Made by a program: the position numbers and the translations under genes. Positions 1 to 10,101 of a DNA stretch of 64,000 nucleotides are shown here, piece by piece (the first letter of the stretch is position 1; each line of letters begins with the position of its first letter). The notes under the pieces are model-generated. The model did not search any database. It was not told the DNA's origin and worked only from the letters and a program-made list of their open reading frames with translations. Source of the stretch: Chlorogloeopsis sp. ULAP01 (lineage in GTDB: Bacteria > Cyanobacteriota > Cyanobacteriia > Cyanobacteriales > Nostocaceae); assembly GCF_030381805.1 (NCBI RefSeq), contig NZ_JAUDRH010000005.1, positions 124,001 through 188,000 of the forward strand. The letters run 5' to 3'.

Positions 1-583
1 TACTAACGAAAGACTCCCAACTCATTAACCCTAATCCTCTAAATACTTCTATTACAGTTTGCCCTTGTTCACTGCCCAAAACGTTTTGGGTATTTTTATG
101 TTTAGCTTCATGCTGCATCCTATAAAGTAATTTAGGAATACTTTGAATTTCTAGATTCAGCTTCATTGCCAATAGTTGTAGAATACCCTCTGTTTCCTCA
201 ACCGGATTCAAGTCTTCTCGTTGTAAATTCTCAATTAAGCTAATCTGCAATGCTTCTTCGTCGTTGAGTTGGCGCACTATCACAGGAATTTGTGTTATCT
301 GAAGTTCTTTTGCTGCTCGATAGCGTCGTTCTCCACTGACTAACTCGTACATCTCGTTATGAATGGAGCGAACTAAGAGTGGCTCAAGAATACCATGCTG
401 CCTGACTGATTCCACTAATTCTTGCATCTTGTTAGGCTCAAAGTAGTGTCGAATCTGCGCTGGTGGTAAAAAAATTTTCTCAATCGCCACTACTGTAGTA
501 GCCTGTATTGTGTTTGATAGTGTTTGGTTCGACCATCTAGTTATGTATGGTTTGATTTCTAGTGTTTTATGCTGGTAGATCAT
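1..583 (-). CDS. ParB/RepB/Spo0J family partition protein, N-terminal part (cut by window edge)
   Basis: Reading the minus strand from the ATG at 583 gives 194 codons open to the window edge, so the C-terminus is missing. The protein has the ParB N-terminal nuclease-like domain: a segment with LPPAQIRHYFEP, then the family signature SGERRYRAAKEL and IENLQREDLNPVEE (box I/II of ParB). ParB proteins bind parS sites, load as CTP-dependent clamps and segregate chromosomes or plasmids with ParA. No parA lies upstream on the same strand within the window and no canonical parS palindrome was seen, so this copy looks unpartnered here. The tail GLGLMSWESF resembles cyanobacterial plasmid or mobile-element ParB-like proteins; that comparison is from memory. 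Family assignment is strong, the biological role uncertain. Confidence 0.85.
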   Translation of the reverse strand, partial: MIYQHKTLEIKPYITRWSNQTLSNTIQATTVVAIEKIFLPPAQIRHYFEPNKMQELVESVRQHGILEPLLVRSIHNEMYELVSGERRYRAAKELQITQIPVIVRQLNDEEALQISLIENLQREDLNPVEETEGILQLLAMKLNLEIQSIPKLLYRMQHEAKHKNTQNVLGSEQGQTVIEVFRGLGLMSWESFVS

Positions 584-2127
584 GGTGATGTTGTTAAATA
601 CTAAAGTTTTATAGCGTGCTGCACCTAAAAAACACTCCTAGTCTCAAGCATTAAGCCATCAATGCTTGTACTAATGAAAATTCTTATGTTCAATCAACCT
701 TGATAATTGATTATTAGTAAGCTCTGTAAAGGCTTACTGAGCAAACCATTTTTAATGCTTCTAACTTTCTAGACACTTATCAGCACTCTTATGCTTCTGG
801 TATTACTGTCAATGGTGTTGAGTTGATTGCCTACTTATTATAGAATACCCCCCCAGGGGACATACAAAACAGTTAGTAGAATACCTTTGACAAAAAAATT
901 GACTTTTGTTGGCTTGACTTCAACTATAGATGTCATCAAGATAGGGAGACAAACTTTTATAGATTCGGGAACATGAATAATATATATCGCAAAGACGCTC
1001 ACTTGCAATGCAAAGATAGCCTATAAATATTTTTGTGCTGGTCGGCGATCATTTTGTGACATCTAGATATATTGTTGCTGATTTGATACTCATATGCAAC
1101 ATCGGAATCATTCATTAACTTCTAAATTTGGCATCAATACTTCTTGTTTTACTTATCTATAATTTTTTCTTAAAAATAAAGTTATTGCTTGTTTTAGCTT
1201 CATTTTTTTGACCATATCAAAGCTTTTCTATTGATATCAAAATCTATAAAATAATGCTTGTTGCTAGCATATATCATGTTAATCACCACATAATATACGT
1301 CTAAACACCAAAAATACAACAAATTGTAAATGAAAAGTATTGATAGAGTTAACAATCAGCTAATCTGAATTTTATGGAATTTTCTAAACAAGCTTTTGCT
1401 ATACTTACGTCCTAAAAATCTTGTTTAGCAAACCTTGAGATAATCTTTTTGTAAATACAGTAATGAGATGATGTAATCATTGTTCTAAAGGGTTTGTAAT
1501 GCAAAAATTGATATTTGACTTATCAATTGATTCAGACCAATTTTAAGAAAAGTATTAATTTTCAATGTGATTAGGCTTAAAAATGATAGTTTTTGATTGA
1601 GTCTAGATATAGTAATTAAAAAAGTTTTTTTGTATATCAGCAAATCAACATAGTTTAAAAACGTTTCTTAACCTTTAAGCTCCGCTGGATAATTTTAAAT
1701 ATGTTGTATGCATTGCGACTCAGTTATTTAATCAAAATCCAATTATTGAGGATGAGTTACTTATGTATATATTCAAGATAGTTATTGTGGTGTGAATATT
1801 AACTAAAATGATTGTCAGACACAATTACTATACTTTTGGTCAGTTGATTTAACTTAGATTAAGTGCATAATAAATTTTGGATGCATTTGAGATAGTCATC
1901 AAACCAAAACTGACAATCTGTCAAAGATATTTGATTTGAGTTAAACAGGACAATAAGTGAATGGATACCAATTTTGATAATGACTGCGACAACTGCAAAT
2001 TTCTTTTGCTGTGTAGTTTTACTACAAGTTTTGCAATAATTAATAAAATTGGTTTACCAATTTGCTTTGTCTAGACTTGGCTATTTATAGCTAAGTAATA
2101 GTCTTTAGCGAATTGAGGTTTAAAACA
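584..2127. other. 1.5 kb AT-rich intergenic region without genes
   Basis: I see no convincing reading frame on either strand and no tRNA-like fold. The stretch separates the divergently placed ParB gene from the EPS locus, so it should hold both promoters. A nonamer TAGAATACC occurs twice (841-849 and 877-885), flanking a C7-A-G4 tract at 848-860. The rest is A/T-rich with nothing else I can name. Its length is unusual compared with the tight gene packing that follows. Confidence 0.5.
2062..2090 (+). promoter_or_regulatory. Possible sigma70-type promoter of the EPS locus
   Basis: TTGCTT at 2062-2067 and TTATAG at 2085-2090 are separated by 17 bases, a fair match to -35/-10 elements, and end 37 bases before the proposed ATG at 2128. 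In AT-rich DNA such matches arise often by chance, so this is only a candidate. Confidence 0.25.
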
Positions 2128-4143
2128 ATGAATGTTTTCTTTTTTGTTTCTCATTGGTTAATGCAGAAATCAAGCAATATATTGCTTGATAAATTGCTAA
2201 AAGTGAGAAACAGGCATTGGTTAATAATCGACATCATTATTTTTGCCGCTACACCCCTATTAGCTTTGATTCTGCGCTTAGATGGAATACCTAGCCTAGA
2301 AGCATATCTGCCAAACTTAGCATTTGCCACAACACTATTTTTGCTGATCAAACAATTCATTTTATGGAGTTCTGGTTTTTATCGCCGTTACTGGCGCTAT
2401 GCCAGCATTGAAGAACTCACATACATCGCTATGTTGATGGCAGCAGCGATTATCATACAATCGTTTTGTTTTGATGTGATTCATAGCATCCCAAACTCTG
2501 TTTTCAGTGGACTTCCACGTTCATTGCCATTAATTGATGGACTACTTTCGTTTATTTTCATCGGTGGTTTGCGTTTCAGCATCAAAGCAGTAGAAAAAAC
2601 TCACCAAAAACGAGCAGTATTTAACCCCTCACAACGAGTACTGATCGTCGGGGCTGGGAAAGCTGGAGTGTCTTTATTGCAACAAATGCAAACAAATCCT
2701 CAACAGGGTTTTTATCCAGTTGCCTTTGTTGACGACGATCCCCAAAAACTATATGCACACATTCACGGTATTCCTGTAGTGGGCGATCGCCACAAAATAC
2801 CTGATATTGTCAAATCTTTGCAAATTCACAAGGTGATTATTGCAATGCCAACAGTTGCAGGAAAAGTGATTCGAGAAATCGTTGATATTTGCAAAGCTAC
2901 CGGCATTCAAACCAGTACTTTACCAGGAATACATGAAATCCTGAATGGACGAGTAAGAGTGGATAGCATTCGTGATGTGCGGATTGAAGATTTACTCAGG
3001 CGTGAACCAATACAGACAGATATTGGACGAGTTGCGGAATTTTTGGCAGGCAAGAGAGTACTAATTACAGGCGCAGGCGGCTCGATTGGTAGTGAGCTTT
3101 GCCGTCAAATTTACAAATGTCATCCTGCCCAAATGATGCTAATGGGGCATGGTGAGAATTCTGTGTTCAATATTCAGCAGGAATTAGAACAACTAGTTCA
3201 AGCCCTAACAGCAGATGGGAAATCTGCAAGATATGCCCCTCGTCTTCATATCTTCATTGGCGATATTCGTTACCGCGATCGCCTTAAACACGCCTTTGAG
3301 CGATTCCAGCCAGATGTGATTTTTCATGCCGCAGCCCACAAGCACGTTCCTCTGATGGAATTAAATTCACCAGAAGCAATTACTAACAACGTACTGGGAA
3401 CAAAAAATTTAGTGGATCTGGCGCTGCAATACAAAGTTCAACATTTCGTGATGATATCTACAGATAAGGCAGTTAATCCCACCAATGTGATGGGAGCAAG
3501 TAAAAGAGTTGCAGAAATGTTGGTATTGCAAGCAGCAAAAAAAAGTGGCTTATCTTATGTTGCTGTGCGCTTTGGTAATGTTTTGGGTAGTCGTGGCAGT
3601 GTCGTCCCGACTTTCACTAGGCAAATTTTAGCAGGAGGCCCCGTCACAGTTACCCATCCGGAAATCCGCCGCTATTTCATGACGATTCCAGAGGCAGTGC
3701 AATTAGTGTTGCAAGCAGCAGTAATTGGGCATGGTGGAGAAGTGCTGATGTTAAATATGGGACAGCCAGTGAAAATAGTTGATTTGGCAAAGGAATTGAT
3801 TCGTCTTTGTGGATATGAAGTCAACAAAGATATTGAAATTGTCTTTACTGGTTTGCGTCCAGGTGAAAAGTTATTTGAAGAGTTGTTTATTGAAGGAGAA
3901 GAGTACGAACCAACTGAGCATGAAAAGTTGTTAGTTGTCAAAAATGCGAGTCGAATTGTTCCAGATAATTTGACTATTGCTGTCGAAGATTTATGCAAGG
4001 CCGCGGCTAAGAATCATACGAATTTAATTCTGTTTCTACTTGAGCAAATCGTCCCAGGATATAAACCAAAATATTTAGGGAATAGTACAGCAACATCTAC
4101 TATCAAAAATAATGCTATCGTCACAGTAACTAACAATATTTAG
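2128..4143 (+). CDS. Membrane-anchored CapD/WbpM/FlaA1-type nucleoside-diphosphate-sugar dehydratase/epimerase
   Basis: I start at ATG 2128 (671 aa) rather than the in-frame TTG at 2113, because GAGG at 2115-2118 lies at a proper ribosome-binding distance from the ATG. Residues about 25-150 carry several hydrophobic helices, followed by a first Rossmann-like domain (LIVGAGKAG near residue 174) and a second SDR domain (LITGAGGSIGSE near 310). The SDR active-site region reads STDKAVNPTNVMGASKR near 444; as in WbpM-type 4,6-dehydratases the usual Tyr of the YxxxK motif is replaced while Lys is kept. Family members turn UDP-GlcNAc or related sugars into 4-keto-6-deoxy intermediates at the inner membrane. 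It opens the EPS locus and probably feeds the DegT aminotransferase at 17869. The exact substrate cannot be read. Confidence 0.9.
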   Translation: MNVFFFVSHWLMQKSSNILLDKLLKVRNRHWLIIDIIIFAATPLLALILRLDGIPSLEAYLPNLAFATTLFLLIKQFILWSSGFYRRYWRYASIEELTYIAMLMAAAIIIQSFCFDVIHSIPNSVFSGLPRSLPLIDGLLSFIFIGGLRFSIKAVEKTHQKRAVFNPSQRVLIVGAGKAGVSLLQQMQTNPQQGFYPVAFVDDDPQKLYAHIHGIPVVGDRHKIPDIVKSLQIHKVIIAMPTVAGKVIREIVDICKATGIQTSTLPGIHEILNGRVRVDSIRDVRIEDLLRREPIQTDIGRVAEFLAGKRVLITGAGGSIGSELCRQIYKCHPAQMMLMGHGENSVFNIQQELEQLVQALTADGKSARYAPRLHIFIGDIRYRDRLKHAFERFQPDVIFHAAAHKHVPLMELNSPEAITNNVLGTKNLVDLALQYKVQHFVMISTDKAVNPTNVMGASKRVAEMLVLQAAKKSGLSYVAVRFGNVLGSRGSVVPTFTRQILAGGPVTVTHPEIRRYFMTIPEAVQLVLQAAVIGHGGEVLMLNMGQPVKIVDLAKELIRLCGYEVNKDIEIVFTGLRPGEKLFEELFIEGEEYEPTEHEKLLVVKNASRIVPDNLTIAVEDLCKAAAKNHTNLILFLLEQIVPGYKPKYLGNSTATSTIKNNAIVTVTNNI

Positions 4144-4220
4144 TGTGCTATCAAAATATGCAGATTACGACAATGAGTGATCTAAAACTCAAATTCATAA
4201 AGAATTTGGAGTAAATCTAA

Positions 4221-5585
4221 ATGAAAGTTTTGTCAGTGCAAAATATTGTGAAACATTGGAGGAATTTATCAGGTGGCTCCATCAACCGCCAAATTTTGGG
4301 AGCAGCGATTACGGTTGGTTTAGGAACAGCATTAATCAAAATAGTGGCTGTGTTTAAAGAATTAATTGTCGCTTGGAAGTTTGGAATTGGAGATACTTTA
4401 GATGCATTTTTAATTGCCATGCTAGTTCCTGATTTCATCATTATTGTCGTAGCTGGTTCTTTTCATGCTGCTCTCATTCCTACATATATTCAAGTACGAG
4501 AACAAGAAGGCATAAATGCAGCTCAAAAACTTTTTTCTGGAGTTATGCTCTGGAGTTTAGGACTGCTTTTAATCACAACCATACTAATGTTGGCTACTGC
4601 ACCCTTGTATTTACCACAAATTGCAGCAGGATTTAGTGCTGAAAAATTAGATTTGACTTTTAAGCTGCTATGGGTGATTGCACCTGTGGTAATGCTGAAT
4701 GGAATCCTTCTAATCTGGGGTGCAGTTTTGAATGCGGGTGAGCGTTTTGCGTTAGCAGCTGTGTGTCCAATTATGACGCCAGCCATAACAATAATATTTC
4801 TATTACTGAATAAGTCTTGGGGTGTTTTTGCCTTAGCAGCAGGGTTAGTTGGTGGTGCAGTATTGGAAATTATTCTTTTGGGAGCGGCAATTTATCAGCA
4901 AGGCGTTTTATTGGAGCTGAAGTGGTATGGATTGAATGCTCACTTACATCAGGTAATTAATCAATTTTTTCCGGCAATGGCAGGATCGTTTTTAATTGGT
5001 AGCGCTGCTTTTGTCGATCAATCGATGGCAGCAATGTTATCGCCTGGGAGTGTAGCAGCACTTAACTACGGACAAAGAGCGATCGCCTTCCCCATTAGCT
5101 TAGTTACCACAGCATTGGGTACTGCCGTAATTCCTTATTCTTCAAAAATGATTGCCTGTAAAGATTGGCAAGGTGTGCAACATACACTTAAGCATTACCT
5201 ACAACTAATATTTGTAGTGACTGTACCACTTACAGGAATTTTGATTGTCTTTTCAGAGCCTATAGTTCAGATACTTTTTCAAAGAGGTTCTTTTACAGCC
5301 GAAGATACTCATTTAGTAGCTCAAATTCAAAGTTGTTTTGCCTTACAGATACCCTTTTATATTGGCAATATTTTAGTCGTGAAATTTATTACATCTATGC
5401 AACTGAATCATATACTAATGTGGGCGGCTGGATTTGATTTAATAATTAATATCACTTTAAATTATTTATTTATGCAATGGATAGGCATTAAAGGTATTGC
5501 CTTATCTACAAGTTGTGTGTATTTATTCACATTTTTATTTGTCTTTTTGTTGATAACAAAAAAGTTAAGAGAACTTAGTAAATAA
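4221..5585 (+). CDS. MurJ/MviN-family flippase, probably the repeat-unit flippase of the EPS locus
   Basis: The 454-residue protein is almost entirely hydrophobic, with about 12-14 predicted membrane helices. It carries MurJ/MviN hallmarks: an N-terminal helix pair with KELIVAWKFG and DAFLIAMLVPDF, and a later FQRGSFTAEDT segment matching the family's ERGxF-x2-DT region. MurJ proteins flip lipid-linked cell-wall precursors across the inner membrane. It lies 77 bases after the dehydratase gene and ahead of the glycosyltransferases, and no classical Wzx is visible in the locus, so I infer that it exports the EPS repeat unit. The alternative is a second genuine lipid II flippase that happens to sit here. 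Confidence 0.8.
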   Translation: MKVLSVQNIVKHWRNLSGGSINRQILGAAITVGLGTALIKIVAVFKELIVAWKFGIGDTLDAFLIAMLVPDFIIIVVAGSFHAALIPTYIQVREQEGINAAQKLFSGVMLWSLGLLLITTILMLATAPLYLPQIAAGFSAEKLDLTFKLLWVIAPVVMLNGILLIWGAVLNAGERFALAAVCPIMTPAITIIFLLLNKSWGVFALAAGLVGGAVLEIILLGAAIYQQGVLLELKWYGLNAHLHQVINQFFPAMAGSFLIGSAAFVDQSMAAMLSPGSVAALNYGQRAIAFPISLVTTALGTAVIPYSSKMIACKDWQGVQHTLKHYLQLIFVVTVPLTGILIVFSEPIVQILFQRGSFTAEDTHLVAQIQSCFALQIPFYIGNILVVKFITSMQLNHILMWAAGFDLIINITLNYLFMQWIGIKGIALSTSCVYLFTFLFVFLLITKKLRELSK

Positions 5586-5638
5586 TTCTAGATAAATATG
5601 AAAGTGATTTTTAATAATTTGTAGTTTGGTATCCAAAA

Positions 5639-6748
5639 ATGAGACTAACATTAGTTATTTCTTCCCTTACTTCTGGAGGTGCAGAGCGGGTAATGTCAAT
5701 TATGGCTAATTACTGGGCTGCAAAGGGATGGGCAATTACATTATTGACTTTGCCAGAGAGTTCGGTATCTCCCTTCTACAATTTAGATTCGCGCATTCAA
5801 TATGTTCCTTTAGGTATAGCTGGAGATTCTTCTAATTTGTTGGCAGCAATCTCAAATAATCTTAAGCGAATTCAGATACTTAGATCTGTCATTGTTGAGA
5901 GTAAACCTGATGTTGTGATTAGCTTCTTAGACGTAACTAATGTATTAACTTTACTGGCAACCCAGAAATTGCGAATTCCTTTAGTAGTAGATGAACAAGT
6001 TCATCCAGCCATGTACCCGATTGGTAAAATTTGGGAACTTCTACGGCAATGGACTTACCAAAAGGCAGATCGAGTTGTTGCAGTAACTGCCAGGGCGTTG
6101 AACTATTTTTCACCCCAGATACAAGCTCATGGTTGTGTTATTCCCAATCCAGCTTTATCAGTAAGCAATAGTAACAGTTCATCAGCAAAATTACTGGTGA
6201 AGCCATCACTAATTGCGATCGGACGTCTTGTTCCGCAAAAAGGATTCGATCTGCTTCTACGAGCCTTTGCCAAACTAAAAGACTGCTATCCTGAATGGAC
6301 ATTGACAATTTTGGGAGAAGGAGAGTTACGTCCAGAACTCGAATCTTTGCGCGATCGCTTGGGATTAGTAAATCGTGTTCATCTTTTAGGAACAGTGAAA
6401 AATCCCCATGACTATCTTAAGCAAGCGGATATTTTTGTCATGTCTTCACGCTTTGAAGGTTTTCCCAATGCTTTATGCGAAGCAATGGCTTGTGGATTAC
6501 CTGTCATTTCTACAGATTGTCCTAGCGGCCCAAAAGAAATCATTCGTGATGGAATAGATGGTATCTTGGTGCCTAATCTAGATGAATTAGCCTTAGCCGC
6601 AGCAATGGATCGCTTAATATCTGATGAACAAGAGCGCAAACATTTAGCTAGCCGTGCGCCAGAAGTAACTGAACGATTCAGCTTAGAAAAAGTTATGGGA
6701 ATGTGGGAAGCATTAATTGAAGAAGTCATCAAGGAAAAAAGAAAATGA
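5639..6748 (+). CDS. Glycosyltransferase family 4 (GT-B fold)
   Basis: This 369-residue protein has the GT4 N-terminal GGAERVMS loop (residues 12-19) and a C-terminal nucleotide-sugar domain with IAIGRLVPQKGFDLLLRAF and the E-x7-E motif in EGFPNALCEAMACG, followed by GPKEIIRDG. GT4 enzymes are retaining transferases; those with the CPSGPKEI segment resemble N-acetylgalactosaminyl- and amylovoran-type transferases, but donor and acceptor cannot be assigned. There is no signal peptide, as expected for a cytoplasmic-face enzyme. Its last codons overlap the following GT2 gene by 4 bases (ATGA), indicating translational coupling. Confidence 0.9.
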   Translation: MRLTLVISSLTSGGAERVMSIMANYWAAKGWAITLLTLPESSVSPFYNLDSRIQYVPLGIAGDSSNLLAAISNNLKRIQILRSVIVESKPDVVISFLDVTNVLTLLATQKLRIPLVVDEQVHPAMYPIGKIWELLRQWTYQKADRVVAVTARALNYFSPQIQAHGCVIPNPALSVSNSNSSSAKLLVKPSLIAIGRLVPQKGFDLLLRAFAKLKDCYPEWTLTILGEGELRPELESLRDRLGLVNRVHLLGTVKNPHDYLKQADIFVMSSRFEGFPNALCEAMACGLPVISTDCPSGPKEIIRDGIDGILVPNLDELALAAAMDRLISDEQERKHLASRAPEVTERFSLEKVMGMWEALIEEVIKEKRK

Positions 6749-7701
6749 TAACTCAAGAGCAACAAACTTTAGAGAGTAATAAAAGCTATCAATATGTCTT
6801 TACAGTCTTCACGGCAACCTATAATCGTGCCTATACTCTGCCTAGAGTTTATGAAAGTCTTAAAGCACAAACATACTGCGATTTTGAATGGTTAATTATA
6901 GATGATGGTTCAACTGATAATACTAAAGAATTAGTAGAGCAGTGGCAAGAAGAAAATCAATTTCCGATTCGCTATATCTATCAACAAAATGGTGGGTTAC
7001 ATATTGCTCTGAATCGAGGTGCAAGGGTAGCTCAAGGAGAGTTATTTCTTCAGCTTGACTCTGACGATTCATGTGTACCGGAAGCACTAGAGCGGCTTAA
7101 ATATCATTGGGATTCTATTCCTTTAGATAAAAGAGAAAATTTTACTGGAGTAACAGGTTTGTGTAACGACCAATATGGAAATATTGTTGGTAATTTATTT
7201 CCTTATCATCCTATTGATTCAGATGTTTTAGAAATCCGTTATCGCTTCAAAGTAATAGGTGAAAAATGGGGATTTAACCGTACTGATATACTTCGACAAT
7301 TTCCCTACAGTGAGGAAATTAGAGGAGGTTATATTTCACAAAATGTGATTTGGAATAAAATTGCCAGACAATATAAAACTAGATTTGTCAATGAATTTCT
7401 CAGAATATATTGGACAGATCAACCCTCAATTATGCGCAACACTTCCAACCCAGGTAAAAACGCTTTAGGCGAGCGTCTGTCACTTTTAACTATTCTAAAT
7501 GAAGAAATAGATTGGTTTAAATTTGCTCCTGTAAGCTTTTTACGTGCAGCAATTCACTATAGCCGATTTTCTTTTCATCTAAATATTGCTATCACTGACC
7601 AAATGTCAAATATAGCTCCAATGCTTGGCAAATTACTATGGCTAATAGTGTTACCAATAGGATATCTTTTGTACTTCAAAGATAAAAATATTACCAAATA
7701 A
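6745..7701 (+). CDS. Glycosyltransferase family 2 (GT-A fold)
   Basis: The 318-residue protein begins with a GT-A nucleotide-binding region, VFTATYNRAYTLPRVYESL and IIDDGSTDNT, and has the DxD-like metal site in QLDSDDSCVPEAL (near residue 111). The C-terminus ends in a hydrophobic segment (about 290-310) that may tether it to the membrane. GT2 enzymes invert configuration and here probably add one sugar of the EPS repeat unit. The start ATG overlaps the stop of the upstream GT4 gene, and only 5 bases separate it from the next GT4 gene, so it sits in the middle of a transcription unit. Donor sugar unknown. Confidence 0.9.
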   Translation: MITQEQQTLESNKSYQYVFTVFTATYNRAYTLPRVYESLKAQTYCDFEWLIIDDGSTDNTKELVEQWQEENQFPIRYIYQQNGGLHIALNRGARVAQGELFLQLDSDDSCVPEALERLKYHWDSIPLDKRENFTGVTGLCNDQYGNIVGNLFPYHPIDSDVLEIRYRFKVIGEKWGFNRTDILRQFPYSEEIRGGYISQNVIWNKIARQYKTRFVNEFLRIYWTDQPSIMRNTSNPGKNALGERLSLLTILNEEIDWFKFAPVSFLRAAIHYSRFSFHLNIAITDQMSNIAPMLGKLLWLIVLPIGYLLYFKDKNITK

Positions 7702-7706
7702 AAATA

Positions 7707-8828
7707 ATGACAAAAAAAATTGTATTTCTCATTCGAGACCTTAACTACGGCGGTGCGCAAAGACAATTAGTGACACTCGCAAAAAGTCTCAACCAACAAA
7801 ACTTTGATGTAACTATTTTATGCTTTTACCCTCACTGTCCTTTAGAGAAAGATTTGATAAATAGTAATGTCAAATTAATCTCTTTACAAAAACAAGGACG
7901 TTGGGATTTAATTCGCTTCTTTTGGCGTTTAGTTCAATATCTAAAGCATATTCAACCTGATGTGTTGCATGGATACCTGACTGAACCTAATCTATTCACT
8001 ATCTGTTTAAAGCCCTTGTTTCCCTCAACTCGGATGATTTGGGGAATACGCGGTTCTAATTATGAGTGCGATCGCCATGATTGGCGGGTGCAATTGTACC
8101 AACAACTAGAAAACTTACTATCACATTTCGCTGACCTGATTATAGTTAATTCTCATGCAGGGCGAGATGATTACCTAACTCGCGGATTTCCAGCTAGCAA
8201 GATGATAGTAATTCCCAATGGCATTGATACTGAACGTTTTCAACCTAATCCAGAAGCTGGAGCAAAAGTACGACAAGAATGGGGAATTTCAGAAGACACG
8301 ATTTTGATTGGTTTGGTAGGAAGACTAGATCCAATGAAAGATCACCCTACCTTTCTCAAGTCTGCGGCACTATTGTGTGCAGAAAGAAAGGATGTGCATT
8401 TCGTTTGTGTAGGAACTGGATCGGAAAACTATGCACGGGAATTACATCAGCTAACTGCTGATTTAGGGATTTCTGAAAAGGTAATTTGGGCGGGAGCGCG
8501 CTCAGATATGCCTGCGGTACACAATGCCCTGGATGTAGCTATTTCCGCTTCTGCCTACGGAGAAGGATTTTCTAATACGCTAGGAGAGGCAATGGCTTGT
8601 GGCGTGAAGTGTATAGCGACAGATGTGGCTGATTCAGCCTGGATTATTGGTGACGCAGGTTTAGTTATACCACCCAAAAGCCCAGAAGCATTGACTGCTG
8701 CGATTAAGCAATTCATAGATAATGCTCAATTCAATGGCAAGAGTCGAGAAGATATTCGACAGCAAGTGGTGACTCGGTTTTCAGTCCGTCAATTACTACT
8801 AAAAACAGAAGCTGCTTTTCTGCAATGA
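7707..8828 (+). CDS. Glycosyltransferase family 4
   Basis: This 373-residue GT-B protein shows GGAQRQLVTLAKSL near the N-terminus, VGRLDPMKDHPTFLKSA in the donor-binding half, and the E-x7-E motif in EGFSNTLGEAMACG, followed by DSAWIIGDAG. It resembles the protein encoded at 10098 (both have GR-x-xPMKDH and the same DSA-x-IVG-type segment), so the two are likely paralogues from duplication. It is predicted cytoplasmic. Four bases separate it from the polymerase gene that follows. Linkage and sugar are not predictable. Confidence 0.9.
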   Translation: MTKKIVFLIRDLNYGGAQRQLVTLAKSLNQQNFDVTILCFYPHCPLEKDLINSNVKLISLQKQGRWDLIRFFWRLVQYLKHIQPDVLHGYLTEPNLFTICLKPLFPSTRMIWGIRGSNYECDRHDWRVQLYQQLENLLSHFADLIIVNSHAGRDDYLTRGFPASKMIVIPNGIDTERFQPNPEAGAKVRQEWGISEDTILIGLVGRLDPMKDHPTFLKSAALLCAERKDVHFVCVGTGSENYARELHQLTADLGISEKVIWAGARSDMPAVHNALDVAISASAYGEGFSNTLGEAMACGVKCIATDVADSAWIIGDAGLVIPPKSPEALTAAIKQFIDNAQFNGKSREDIRQQVVTRFSVRQLLLKTEAAFLQ

Positions 8829-8832
8829 TGTC

Positions 8833-10101
8833 ATGAATATAAAGTTACTTAAAACATCAAATTTACTTTTGTACTATCAATGTACTTTAGCTGTAGGAGC
8901 AGTTTTAATTTTTTTTACAAATTTGGATACATATCTAGAAACTGCCGTGGCAGCGCCCTCTCCTAAGCTTTGGATTATTGTCTTTGCTGTTGCCTCTATT
9001 CCCTTATTTTCAACCTTTATTTCTAGAAAAAAATATTTCTCACTCAGTCTGTTAGCTTGGTTGACTGGATATTTTGTCATATCAGTTATTTATTTGGGTT
9101 TAAGCTCTCAGTATGAATCCTCATTTGATGAGTTTAAATCTCGAATTTTAACAATATTTTTTATCTTATTAATGAGTTTAATTTTTTCTCAGTATTCTAT
9201 TGTTCAAACTTGGGCTAGGCGTAGCATACTGGCTGTTACTTTCATAAATATAATTACCTATTTTTATGGATTAATGAATCCTTCAGCATTTGTAACTATA
9301 ATTGAACATCAAAGTGCAGAGCTAACAGGTCGTCCGTCGGGATTCTATGTAGATGCTAATAGAGCTGGCTGTGCATTAGTTAGTGGTTTAATTTTAACTA
9401 TAGGTCTACTACCTAAAAGATATCGTTTACCCTTTGTTGTAATTATTTTTATTGGTATTTTTATAACTTTTTCTCGCAGTGCTCCAATTACATTGTTAAT
9501 TGTACTAGTATTATTAATTAGTAAGAATGAAATTCCACGTAAATATGTATTTTTAGGAATCCCTTTATTAGGAATAATCTTAATAGTTATAAATTTGCTC
9601 GGATTAAATTTATTAGATACTCACAACTTTGAATATAGTGGGTTGCTGAAAGATACGACAATCCATAGGATTAACCAGTTTGAATCTCCTTTATCTAGTG
9701 ATGCTATTTTTGATGCTTCTGGGCAAACACGTTTATTTATACTAGAGCTATCTTGGCAAAAATTTCTAGAATCACCATTTTTTGGTTGGGGAGTTGGCTA
9801 CACTTTAGAACTTGAAAAAATATACAATATTAGACCACATAATATGTATTTATTATTTATGCTTGAACATGGATTTTTAGGAGCTTTATTTTTACCTTTT
9901 TTAGTTATATCTGTAACACAAAACGCGAGTAAAAGAACTCAAAATATCAGTTTGGCTTTTGCTGCTTTAATTCTGACATGGGCAATATTTAGCCATAACA
10001 TTTTTGAACAGCGTGAATTTCTACTTATGTTTTCATTAATAGCTGCGATGAATGTAACCAGCCACTTTGAACAAAAATATCAAAAAATGCAAAAATTATG
10101 A
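8833..10101 (+). CDS. Wzy-like polysaccharide polymerase / O-antigen ligase family protein
   Basis: The 422-residue protein has about 10-12 predicted membrane helices and a large loop between roughly residues 255 and 330. The segments SGFYVDANRAGCAL, FGWGVGYTLE and RPHNMYLLFMLEHGFLG match the Wzy_C/O-antigen-ligase pattern, in which the HN motif of the periplasmic loop is essential. Such proteins polymerise undecaprenyl-linked repeat units at the periplasmic face. Its place among the glycosyltransferases, with a flippase and a Wzc-type protein in the same locus, favours polymerase over ligase. The gene overlaps the next GT4 gene by 4 bases. Confidence 0.8.
   Translation: MNIKLLKTSNLLLYYQCTLAVGAVLIFFTNLDTYLETAVAAPSPKLWIIVFAVASIPLFSTFISRKKYFSLSLLAWLTGYFVISVIYLGLSSQYESSFDEFKSRILTIFFILLMSLIFSQYSIVQTWARRSILAVTFINIITYFYGLMNPSAFVTIIEHQSAELTGRPSGFYVDANRAGCALVSGLILTIGLLPKRYRLPFVVIIFIGIFITFSRSAPITLLIVLVLLISKNEIPRKYVFLGIPLLGIILIVINLLGLNLLDTHNFEYSGLLKDTTIHRINQFESPLSSDAIFDASGQTRLFILELSWQKFLESPFFGWGVGYTLELEKIYNIRPHNMYLLFMLEHGFLGALFLPFLVISVTQNASKRTQNISLAFAALILTWAIFSHNIFEQREFLLMFSLIAAMNVTSHFEQKYQKMQKL

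Noticed and set aside
2113..2127. TTG as start of the CapD-type dehydratase
   Set aside because: The GAGG at 2115 would be inside the gene; it is better used as ribosome-binding site for the ATG at 2128.
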